Source of the DNA: Plectrocnemia conspersa
Lineage: Eukaryota > Arthropoda > Insecta > Trichoptera > Polycentropodidae
Direction of reading: 5' to 3'
Length of the DNA stretch: 64,000 bases
Assembly: GCA_009617715.1 (NCBI GenBank)
Contig: VTFK01000010.1
Span: 1,550,001-1,614,000, forward strand
Positions 26,501 to 37,573 of the stretch are shown here, one piece after another. Within the stretch, counting starts at the first letter, position 1. Each line of letters opens with the position of its first letter. The notes beneath the pieces were generated by a model. It saw only the letters and a program-made list of their open reading frames with translations, searched no databases and was not told where the DNA came from. The translations under genes were made by a program, and so were the position numbers.

Positions 26501-27125
26501 TAGAATACAATGTATCTTAATAATAAATTAATAGGATCTAATAATCAGAACTATTATATTATTGGTTATATATCTCTCGACAATAAGCCTAGAAAAATAA
26601 CTGAAACAATTGTAAATTCAGAATAAACAATTCGAGCTATTCCAATCGACCTAGAAGTTAGTTTTATGACTGTTTCTTGATATCTCCCTGCGATAAAAAA
26701 TGTGAAAAAGCTAAATAATTTGGCACCGCATAAATTGTGTATGTATTATTTGTTACTAATTTTAAACAATAAAACTTTATTACTTCTGACAAAAAGTAGA
26801 TTTTGAATGTCAGGCAAAGCTTACACGAAATATTTAATTTAATAACCTTTATTAGAGTCGATTGGTTCAAATGTGGGGGCGAGTTGATCGTCTCAAGTGA
26901 CCAAAGTGGACCTAAATTGAGATTCAAACTCTCTCTAGTGAAATGATTTATCTTGAATATTGATTTATAAATAAATGTAGATGAGAATGTGAAATAAATT
27001 ATGATAGACCTTTTATCTAAATTCATTATCAAGGGAGGTGCTAAAGCTCTGGAACAATATCTTAATATATTGCTCTGTTAAGCAATTAGAATGCCTTGGA
27101 TTAAATTAAGAATAACCGAGTTAAA
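20505..27125. other. Long gene-free AT-rich stretch with islands
   Basis: GC-richer islands lie at about 22420-22930, 23860-24400 and 24880-25260; between them the DNA is extremely AT-rich. A 23-bp sequence at 21481-21503 recurs inverted at 23409-23431 with one mismatch and may mark the ends of an old element. No gene or RNA was recognised. Confidence 0.5.
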
Positions 27126-27129
27126 TCAT

Positions 27130-27425
27130 CCGAGCAACCGACGTTCGAATTTTTTTAAATTATAACTCATGACAAACCTTGTCGAAGGCCTTTAAAAAAT
27201 ATGTATACATATATGATGTTTATTTGAGAGATTTTGTCACCGTTTTTGGTGAAAGACAGAAGGTTTGTAATAGTAGAACGAGCGGGACAAAATTCATTCT
27301 GTTGGTCCATTAAAACTTGCCGAAAGTGATTGAAGACGTATTTATAGATAATTATTTTGAACAATTTAGCAGGAGTTGATAACATTGCGACTGGTATATA
27401 GTTATTTATGCACAATTTCGCAACT
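27130..27425 (-). pseudogene. Decayed non-LTR reverse transcriptase fragment 1
   Basis: Minus-strand reading NNYIPVAMLSTPAKLF matches the N-terminal RT block (NYRPISLLxxxSKxFE) of Jockey-like elements. DQQNEFCPARSTITNLLSF matches the Q.GFR..RST block. One frame over, KAFDKVCHEL is the catalytic motif A region. A frameshift between them and the loss of flanking domains show it is dead. Confidence 0.8.
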
Positions 27426-29725
27426 CTTACAAAATTAGTTTAGGAACTTAAAAAACTCTAAATAACTTTTCAAAGCCTTACTTTGGATTTAAGCACTTGA
27501 TGATCAGCGCTGAAGACCAAGTACAAGAAGAAGAATACGAATGTAGGAAATGAGTTGCACTTCAGAGTTAGAATATTCCTTTTAGAATAGCAATAATACC
27601 GGTTCTAAAACAAGATACAACCATTTACACTTTAAGCGAAAAAGTTTTACTAAGACGGCAATAACTTTTGCACCAATAACATTTTTTAAATATAAAATAA
27701 TAAAATAAAAATATTTACACACAAATAAACTCTCTCCGATTCTAGCAACTAAGGCCGAAAGAGATTTTTAATTGTAAAAAGGTTGTATATTTATCCAAAT
27801 ATACATAATTTAATTATTTATATTATTTTTGCTATATTTGTGTTTGTTTGTTTGCTTGCTTGCTTGTGTTTTTATACGGTTTGGAAGGGTTTTATCAGAC
27901 CAGTCATACTGGAATAAATTATTATTATCATTATTATTTTCAGATGTATGTTATTTTATATGTATAATCATTTTATTATAACTTTTGAACTAAAACGATA
28001 TATTTTTCAGGTCGGTTAATCAATCTTCCAACGGCGTACGCTCATTAACCGATCCTGTAATTGGAAATATTTCGTAATTCAATAGACAGTAGAACACATT
28101 CCTATGCCGGGGGCGTCATGCCCGTGGGACACGATCACCTGTAATTTATACGGCGCGTAGGAGATTCTTCCCGGGACAGGAATGTCCGGGTCCGTGTCAG
28201 CAGGTGACCACCGTTTCGTCACTTAGTAATTCCGTTCACATTTTCCGGGGTCATTTAGCGGGGGTCCAAAACGCCCACAGCGAAGCCCGGGATGGAAAAT
28301 AAAACAGAGGATCTCTCTATAGGAGCTGCCTTCCACGTAGTATATTTTTATATGCCCGCCGTGTTGTTACTTTATATTCGTGTACACCGAAACTATACAA
28401 AGAATATGGACGTGCCAAAGTTTTTCACATACTTTCATTTGCTTGTAAGTGTGTGGGTGATATTTCTGTTTTGTCAGAGTCGTATCTCTTTGTCACAAGG
28501 TTTTGCTTTATATGTTTTTTTTTTTAGTATTATAGTGCTAAATAAATTTGATTTAATTTTGCATAGTGTTCAAGACATTCTTTCTTTTCTCATCTGGTGA
28601 TATTATTATATTTAATTATTTCGTAATGTGCTGGTCATATAACAGTTAGCGCGTTTCACTAGATTGTGTAATCAATATTGTTTTGACTCTCACAATAGCC
28701 AAAGTAGAAATGTTTCTTACAAATAAATATTTTTTTGTATTTTACCTTTTTTAACGTTTGACGATAACAATTCAGAGTTCAAACCGATATTCAGAGACGA
28801 CTAGATTCTTCAGACACAGAAAAGACTACGAGAACTTCACATATTTACTCAAATTATGTTGACAATTATAAAAATCGTTGCACAATTATATTAATTCACA
28901 ACTAAATATCTTTGCCTTGTGTAACAATTAATACTCTGACATTTAAGTTAGGACATTAGTAATATGAGGTACATCTAAAAAGTATTATTGTTCTAAGTAC
29001 AGTATACCAAACATATGTTTTTAAGTCAGTCTTTATTTGATCAGGCAAAGAAATAGAGAGTGTATGCGTTTTATTTTATTTCTTACTCAACACCACTTTT
29101 TTTATTATTCATTAAATATACATTTTTATGTTGGCCGTTATATTTATATTCTTATTTAAAATACAATTTTAAAGTGGGTAAAAAAAATTGAACGGATAGC
29201 TTCCGTGTTAAAAATGAAGCAACATAAGTTCCAAGCGGCAGGATGCACCAAATGAGTGAAAGAAACGGTCATTAGGAGTCCTCGTTGTTTTGTTTGATAG
29301 GCGATAAGCTATAACGCGTATATAAATTTATATTATAATAATCTAAATTATTTTATCGATAAGTATTACATGATATTAAGTGATCCACGCGATACTAATC
29401 AGAACTAAATTGCAGAGATTAAAAATAGAAAGCCGACTTTGCAACAACCCCAGTCCAACGCAAACACGAAAGGGGTTTGTTCTATATACATATAAACTGC
29501 GATCAGGCAGTGGAGGTGGGGGGTTATAATGTATTTTGAGATTCGGTAAGTGCTTTAAAATGGCACCAAAGATGAAAATAAGTCCCACCGAGCCCCCAAA
29601 GCCCCCAAGAAGAACGCAAGTGGCAAAAGTGCCGATCGAAGCCCCCTCTCCGACAACGGCAAACAAAAGCCCGCCGCGCAAAGTTGGTCAAAGAAAAATA
29701 AAAGTGAACGCACTGCCGCCATGTT
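27426..29725. other. Gene-free stretch with islands
   Basis: A TTTG/CTTG microsatellite lies at about 27840-27870. GC-richer islands lie at about 28010-28330 and 29370-29727. The second holds a Pro/Lys-rich 55-residue ORF (ATG at 29560, MAPKMKISPTEPPKPP) that may be chance. A hydrophobic ORF at 28292-28600 is judged chance. Confidence 0.45.
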
Positions 29726-29729
29726 AAAA

Positions 29730-29841
29730 AGAGTTAAAAGATAAACCGCGAAGCTTAAATACACAGTTGGGCTTTACGTGACCGGCTTCGGTAACGCGCG
29801 GCAAAAGTGCCTCCCTGTCTACCTAGACGTGGTTAATTTTT
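29730..29841 (+). repeat. Duplicated non-coding element, copy A
   Basis: Pairs with 31021-31133 in the same orientation, almost without gaps. Identical blocks include agagttaaaagataaaccgc, tttacgtgaccggcttc and gacgtggttaattttt. The last contains TTAATT, a homeodomain-type core, and the second contains TACGTGAC, a bZIP/bHLH-like core. It is probably a duplicated regulatory element or a two-copy old repeat. Confidence 0.75.
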
Positions 29842-31020
29842 GTTATTATAGTAAGAAAGAGCATTTGAGGTAAGAAGCCATGAATAACTGGTATATAAAA
29901 CAGTATTTATAGATAACGTGTACAAGGGCTTATATTTTTCAAAAGGAAAATATATATTTATAAAATAATACAGAAAAAATCATGTTGAAACTAACGGATC
30001 ATATACATATTTTCTGACTTTCACAAATGTTTCTTTATATGTACATTTATATATTTTACATTGATTACCTGCAATCATTAATATTTCCAATCAACAGCAA
30101 TAATTTTTTTTTATATATTACAATATATACTTAAAACTGTTTTTTTTTTGTTATTTTCAGTTACTATATATTTAATATGCAGTGATTGTTTTTCCATGTA
30201 CACAATGTTTCTAATACTTTAGAAACAGAAAACTTACTTTCAAGAATCTAAATATTTATATAAAGCAAAATATACTAATATTGCGCAGTTACGGAAATAT
30301 AACAGTTATTATATTATTCATTAAAAAGGCGATAACCTTACTTTTATAACTTGTAGTATATTACAAAATTTTAAAATCAAACAATGTAATAAGTGCCAAC
30401 TAATAATACTTAATAAACATACCATTATTTTTCACCACGGTAATGTCAGATCACGTGTGTTATTTATCGCACTATAAAAGTAATAATTAATTATTTTAGG
30501 ATATAATAATTAATTACTCTGAAAAATATATTTTAATAACGGTAGCTAGTTTTTGTAGAGGTTACTTAAATATAATTTTTGCATAGAACTATATAATACA
30601 AAAGCAACTTAATTAACGTTTTAACAAAGTTTAATTACAATATTAATTAGATACTTTTCATAAACTATTTTCATTTTAATTTCTGCATCTCTAAATATAC
30701 ATATATTAATGTACGCTAAGCTACTCATTATTGATCAAAAATAACTGGCAAAGGTATATGTTAGCAGTTTCGACACTCAATTTTAATTATTATTTTATAC
30801 ATTTTAATTAAATTTTAGTAGATCAAAACTATTGCTATAAAAGGTTGATTTTAGATGAAAATAATACATGAAATGAGTATGCGAGAAAGTGATAATTGTG
30901 GTATAGCAATTATATAAATATATTACAAAATTTTAGTAAACAAGGTTGTGAGAATTCAAGAATAAATTTCATACATATGACTTGAAGGCGAAACAGTAAC
31001 CCACAACTCCTACGCCAGGA
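29842..31020. other. AT-rich spacer between the duplicated elements
   Basis: Very AT-rich, with no coding signal or recognised repeat. Confidence 0.55.
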
Positions 31021-31133
31021 AGAGTTAAAAGATAAACCGCCAAGTTTAAGCATACAGTCTTGTTTTACGTGACCGGCTTCACCAACAGTGAACAAGAGTG
31101 GTTCTCCTTTGTACCGTGACGTGGTTAATTTTT
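31021..31133 (+). repeat. Duplicated non-coding element, copy B
   Basis: Second copy of the element at 29730-29841. On the minus strand both copies can be read in a frame giving EAGHVK..C..KL.GLSFNS, which recalls a CCHC zinc knuckle tail, but the leading cysteines are absent and copy A is interrupted by a stop just upstream. Coding origin is possible but not supported. Confidence 0.7.
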
Positions 31134-31670
31134 CGCGAAAGGGCTTTTCGCAAGCGACGCATGAAGCGGCGCAATTGAAGAATTGTCATATGGAGAAGAA
31201 TTATTAAGCTTTCGACCCTTTCTCTTCTTTCGAAGCCTCCCTTTCATTGTCTTTCTGCCGGCGAATTTCTTTCAGGTGCTCGGAATACTAATGCGGAGTA
31301 CGGGCTCCATACGCTTAAGCTTTCTTTTTTTATTGCCTCGTAATGTGCAAGGGATTCCGCTCTAATTGCCGTCCGTAAATGCAGAGTCTACTTAAATAAC
31401 GCAGTTTTTTTTTTTCCTTTTAAAATTTGCATATTCTTACCTTTAAGCAATGGGTGTGGTATGAAAGAGAAGATTGTCGTTACTCCAACGACCGGTCTTT
31501 TGTTCCCCTCGGTCGCTACCGCATGTGGGCTAAGTCGTTACTTTTTAACAGCGTATAAATTCATATATGAATTTCATATTAATGATTTTCGATCAAAAAA
31601 ACTACCATGAGAATTTTTAAGTGAATATCATTAATTAATCTTGAGTTCTTCACGTGGTATAAAACGATTA
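31134..31670. other. Gene-free stretch
   Basis: GC-richer to about 31380, then AT-rich; includes a short poly-T run. No feature recognised. Confidence 0.45.
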
Positions 31671-31671
31671 T

Positions 31672-33729
31672 CACTAATGGCAACGTCACAAATGAACGTG
31701 CGTCAAAAGAGCGCTGCGTCATAAGAGCGTATACCAAAGTAGCGCTGTAACAAAATAGCGACGGCAAATGCGCAGACAGTCATAAGAGCGCATATGCGCA
31801 GAGTGCTTGTCAAAAAAGAGCGCGTCATAAGAGCGCAAAAATACTTGTAGAAAATCAAGTAATGAATATTTTAGGAATTAAGTATAAAAAATATTATATA
31901 AGAAAATCGTAAGAAATTTACAAAGGTCATCGCGGTTGGTTTTTGGGTTCCGTTACTTTTAATTGGTTCCGGAAGTTTTTTTGATTAGCATGCGTTATTT
32001 TCGAAGGGTCAAGTTATATACAATAATTATATATAAGGTATATAACAACTGTTATCTATATTATTAGTTTAATTAGAGTACTTACTGTGAAATATATCGT
32101 GTGGGTTTTTTTTTTCATACTCTTGCAATTCCAACTTGTTCTGGATAACGCACTGTATTCTTTTATCCAGTGCTCCGCTTCCTCGTTCGTCTTTATATTA
32201 AATCGAAAAGTTTTAGTGTCAACCTAGTTAAAAGATTTAGGAAAATGTTCCATCGTGGTAGTTGTTTATTGAGCAAATGACGCCCACGCGTAAACAACCG
32301 TTACAAGCAAACGACAATGCACTCGATTGACACTTGGGGGCAGCACTGACGCCGAGCCGTACGCACGCATACAACTACACTCGGCTTTCGGCCCGCGGAA
32401 ATAGAAATTTGCATTTAAAAAATCGTATTTAATGTCCTTTTTGATAATTATACAATGTGATTAAAACGAATTCGGCAAAATTAATGTTTTAACTATAATT
32501 AGATTTAAATAATATTTTTTATATAAATAAACTTGAAATCATCGACATTATACTTTAAGTAGGTCAACAACATCAAAGGTGACCTTCGTGTCACTCTCGC
32601 ATTAAAATAAATCGAACGAGAGATACATATTTTAAAAATAAACAAACAACTTGCATTAAAATAATTCGAATTAGAGATAAATATTTTAAAAATAGACAAA
32701 GAGGTGAATGACATTTGTTATTTTTAATGAAGCATAACCTTGAATTGTCTGGATGCATCTAGAAATATTTAAAAAAAATACCAGTAGCTATGCGACCATG
32801 GTCGTGAACGGGCGAATAAATTGTTTTGTCACATTTTTCTCGAATAAGTGTTCTCGTTCATATTTTTTTATAATAATATCCGTTTCGATGTTTTTAATTA
32901 TAAAGTGATAGTGTAATTTAGTGTATGTGTTAGAATTAAGCAGTGTATAATTCAAATTAGTGTTTATACTATTGTTGCTATGCAAGGCACCGTTGCACCA
33001 GTGTTTTTCCACAGCGTGCAACCGATGCGAATCGACGCCGATTGACGTCGAAAGCGCGAGGCCCGCGAGGATATTTACAATTCTTGGCATCATGCTGTTG
33101 ACAAGGTAATGTCTTTGGAATTTTTTGTGTCATATAGTTAACCCTTTGTGCTAGTAACTCAACATCGTATTCAAAGCGTTGCACTCAAAACATTCAATGC
33201 ATTTATTGGCTTTGTGTTGGAGCTAATTTTGCCAATTTCAATTTATTAATGGTAAAAAAGCTTCTGGTAAACACAGTTTAGTAATATTGAATTCTAAACT
33301 TATACAAATAAGTCAATAATCTTAAATTTACGAGTGTAAGTTTATTGTAAAATTTTTCATCGGAATATGGCCGGACCGAGCGGTATTAAGACCGCAAAAC
33401 GCTTAGACAGTTTTACGGTATAAATGATTGCTCTAAAATGATTTTGTATCTATATTTTTATGATATAGGATGAAACGGGATTATATGCTTCAATTATGCA
33501 TAATTCTTACTTAATATTGTGTGTTTGTTAGGAAATAAAAAGATTAGAAAATTTAGTACGACGGAAAAAAAGAGCGAGATGCAAGCAGAGATCGCTATTT
33601 CGCTCGCACTATTAAAATGAGCGGTTGACAACAAGACAAATATTGAATAATATAATGCATGCTTATAATGCAGCGCTCATATGACGGCGCTTATTTGACG
33701 CACGTTCTTTTGACCGGCTGCCATCACTA
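31672..33729. mobile_element. 2.06-kb block with terminal inverted repeats and subterminal repeats
   Basis: The left end (cactaatggca, then gaacgtgcgtcaaa and agcgc, 31672-31714) is matched in inverted orientation at 33687-33729, with about 43 bp alignable. Just inside the left end, five copies of a (g)tcaWaagagcgY unit occur at 31701, 31717, 31778, 31809 and 31823. TAGTGATGGCA at the right end (read inwards) resembles hAT termini, but no target duplication is visible. No transposase was recognised inside, so it is either a non-autonomous element or one with an eroded gene. Confidence 0.65.
32599..32706. repeat. 54-bp tandem duplication
   Basis: Two adjacent, slightly diverged copies start gcattaaaataa at 32599 and 32653, both inside the inverted-repeat block. 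Confidence 0.8.
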
Positions 33730-36700
33730 ATACATAGTATACATTGATAGCTTAATTAAAACCCATATATTCACACATTTCGTTGGATTTGGGTCAATAA
33801 AATAAAAACAAATTCAGTTTAATTGTAGAGTTGTTGTGCATTTAGTATAAAGTTGAATCTTTGATGGCATTTCATTTTGAAAATTTGAAAGTAGGTCAAA
33901 CAACATGCCTCTAGTCTAAAGTGCTCTTTAACCGCAAAAATGAAGTGGGTTAAGATTAACATTTTTTTGATAGCCAATTAAAAATTAAGTATCTATGTAA
34001 GGGCATTTTTAATGCTCATAATGATGGATCACATAACTCGAGGAGTTTTGAGTAATAATATTTTTTAATTTTTATATGCCTATTACATTGTATATTTTTT
34101 ACTACAAATTTATCTCCACTTTTTAGATGGGTTAAATTATCATAAGTATAAAATTGTAAAAATATTACATAAACGAAAGTATTTTTAATAACTTTAAATA
34201 ATTCAAGATTATTATTATTACAAACTTTAATGTTATTAAAAATATTTTAATATATACATATCACTAGTTTTGTGTGGAAGATAGGTTCCAAGGTATTAAA
34301 TATGGCGTAAATCAAGGTATATAACCGATACAAAAATAAAAAATAAACTCTGGTAAAAATATGTTCCTCTATAAATATTATTCACATAAATAAACGTAAT
34401 TAAAATTCTCTGCAATATTCTAATGATATGTTATTTTTTCTTATTTATAAGTTTAAAATTGCCATTATCATAAAATTAATATTTAGCAGCAAGTTCTTCT
34501 GGATTTTGTCTTTTATTAATAATCTGTAACTTGTTTTTGTGTTTTATTTTTATCAAAATACTTATTAATTCCCAATTTATTTTTTAGTTCTGGGGACTTA
34601 ATATCAATGTTATTTTAAAGAATCTGCATTTGTGTGCAAAAAAATAAATTTACCAATCAACATATAGTATTACACAGACACATTTTTTTTGCTGCTTTTT
34701 CTGTCATAAAATAAAGGGACGTAGATGAACTGATACAAAAATAATGCTAGATAACTAAATGTTTCCTATTTTAATTTAAATGAATTAAAAGTAAACCGTG
34801 TTTTATAATTTTTATAAAGTTATCAATTAAACGCAATTTACACTAAATATCGTGGATATTACAATAAAAATAGTCTTGATATACCTAAGTACATAAAAAA
34901 TCAAGAAGAGATGTTTGCGTGATCATAAAATATAATTATTAAAGTTTATCAAAACTTTCAATCCGTATTTATTCACTTAGGCGAAATCACGGAGCCTTAA
35001 TATTTAAAAATATATTCTGTTCATCATTACCCTGTCTTATTTACAGCACAAGTCGACCAATCCCTATTTATTATATTTGGCTGAAAACACAGCATCCGAA
35101 TTATCCTTTTCAGCGCCTGGTGCGTTGATGTGCCATGAAAAGCGAGATCATTATTTCGTCATTCATCTGGAAATGAGCGGGGGGGACGAGATTGAATTTC
35201 AGAAGGCCATCGTCCTCTTGAAGTTGTTGCCCGAGTTGGCAGACAACTACGAACGAGTGCCCTCCACGCGGGGGCTAACGACGTAGCAAGCATCTCGACC
35301 CAGATTCTTCTCTTCGTCCCCTTTCCATCATGCCATGCCTTATCTCGGCTTACACGGGTCGGGTTTTATTCACAGCCTTCGTGGACAGATCACGAGTCAT
35401 TTTTCTCGAGAACCCTCTACTCTAGACGCACGCATGCACCTTTACTGGCTTTATTTATCAGGTGTTTTGGTGTTGGAGAATTATTGCAATGGTGGTCGAA
35501 TTGTGCGGACTCCGCGTTAAGGATAACAAATGTAAGGGTTTTAAAAAGGTCGACTGGATATGGTAATATACATATTTTTCGAGATATGCTTAAACGATTT
35601 TTATGAAAAAATATAATATTTTTTTAGTAATTTGCGTCTTTATTTGTAATAAAATTTGCCCCTTTAGACAAAAATTCATCGCTTAGTAAATAAAATAAGT
35701 GGCACTGGGATCAAAATTTAAACATTATAATGCACATTAATGTAATATCTATTTTTTTAATTAATTTATACTATATGAATAACAAATCTTTTCAAATTAA
35801 TTATAAAAAAAAATCTTTAGAACATATACATATTATAAAATATTTTTGTAGAAAAAATATATGTATTTTTCCGCATTTAAGTTTTAGTAAAATGCAATAA
35901 TAATAGTGTCATCAGTAAAAGTTGCAAAAGTAGTTTCGGCTGTATATATCAAATATACAATTGAAACGAACACAGCCATTATGGATTTGATATGGAGAAA
36001 ACACATATGGATTTAATGAAAGGCAAACTATTGGGATAAAGTGTAGATAATACTTGAAAGTTAGCTATATTCATACACGTTGAAGCTAATATTAATGTAT
36101 GGGATTTGGACGGCAACGCCAATATTAAAGTTAACGGAATATTACATAACAAAATACTGAGATTTATATTAAACATCCTGTCGGGGTTGGTTTAAGATTA
36201 ACCACGACATGACGTTCAATATGATTCTTAGTATTTTGTATATACACAGTAGGCCATCAATATTAAAATAAATAAAATATAAAATATGAGCTTTGAGATA
36301 AGATATGAAATGCTGACTGAATTGATTAAAATCGAAACCACGAAGCGCCTGAAGAGAAAGTATGTAATAATAATACATAAGAAAAGCTCTAGATATGTCG
36401 TAAATTTGCCAAAGCTGTTTCGAAAAAAGTAGAAACCTTATGAAGCATACATTAACTACAATATAGATAGGTCTTCACAAGTAGTGTCACCAGCAAGTTT
36501 TCACTTAATTTTAGTATTAAAATGAAAGTTTCGAAAATATACTGTTGCCATTTTATAAGTCTTTTGAATTTTATAATTAAAACCCAAACTAAAATCTGTC
36601 CGTGTTGTACTTTATATTTTCAATGCAATGTGTGTCTTAAAGTAACCATTTTTAACACTATAGAAAAAAAACATGTTAATTATTCATAGATTTTTACATT

Positions 36701-37505
36701 TATGTAATTTCATTATATTTTATACTACCATTTTTTCAATTTAAAATCTCAAAGCCAAAATTGATAATAAGCGTTGTTAAGTCCGTCATTGGACTACCCC
36801 GCAATATTTTTTCAGTCGTTGAAAAGATTACGAAATTTCCTACGGTTAGCCCTTAAAAAGTTCGCTCGGCAAATCCCGGTTTAGAGGTTATCCTCCGTAG
36901 GGGATGTAATGTAAGCACATTCCAAACTCATACTCCGTAGCGTTCCGCAAAGAACCGGCGATTGGACTGTGAGCATTCTGCTGTTTGCTAAATTTGCATA
37001 ATTATTACGTCGGCGTCGCTACATCCCCGAGCGCTTTAAAGCGAAAATACTCATACCGTAGAAAAGCTCCTGTTTAGTTTTTTTTTCATTATTAATTTAT
37101 GTTCCGTGAATAATGTCGCCCAAACAGGCCCTTTTTAATGAGAATTATTTAAATCACGCTGGATTCCGACGAATTTTGAACTATAACCCCGTGATAAATT
37201 TGTCAGAGCTTTTCCGTTTTTAAGGACCTAAATAAATATTTTTTCTCTGGTCGCGCGTCCTTTTATTGCCGTTTTCATTCAAAGCGTGCAATATGAAACA
37301 CGTTGTTGCGTGAAATTTATTCGAGTGAGCGTATTTTTATTTCATTATGAATTTCAGAATTCATATCAACCGTTAACGAAACAAAAAAAAGCAACGTATG
37401 GTAAGAACTAAATAAAAATATAATATTACAATAATTGGAAACAGTAATTTGTTAGTGATAATCTCACGTGTTTTGTCGATTAAGACACAATCCAAGCTAG
37501 CATAA
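33730..37505. other. Gene-free stretch with GC-richer islands
   Basis: AT-rich apart from islands at about 35080-35530 and 36780-37350. The first has a 69-codon open frame (35077-35286) with balanced codons but no start context, splice sites or recognised family. Low-complexity hydrophobic minus-strand frames at 35979-36378 are judged chance. Confidence 0.45.
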
Positions 37506-37512
37506 GTCAATA

Positions 37513-37518
37513 TTTATT
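37513..37518 (-). promoter_or_regulatory. Poly(A) signal for the 37.6-39.1 kb gene
   Basis: AATAAA on the minus strand about 55 bases beyond the stop codon of the last exon. Confidence 0.45.
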
Positions 37519-37573
37519 TTAAATTACATTTTTAAGAACATATACTAAAAAATAATAATTTACCGTGCATTAT

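Noticed and set aside
26664..27032. 122-codon minus-strand ORF
   Set aside because: Composition follows AT-rich sequence (Ile, Asn, Leu, Lys, Ser), with no recognised motif or gene signals.
28292..28600. 102-codon plus-strand hydrophobic ORF starting MENKTEDLS
   Set aside because: Its hydrophobicity comes from T-rich sequence; no acceptor, poly(A) signal or family. A receptor fragment was considered but no motif supports it.
29560..29727. 55-residue Pro/Lys-rich ORF with good ATG context
   Set aside because: Low complexity, no family, and no counterpart upstream of the duplicated element copy B. It could be real but cannot be supported.
35077..35520. Two plus-strand ORFs (69 and 61 codons)
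   Set aside because: Codon use looks passable but there is no start context, splice signal or recognised family, and both sit in a non-coding-like island.
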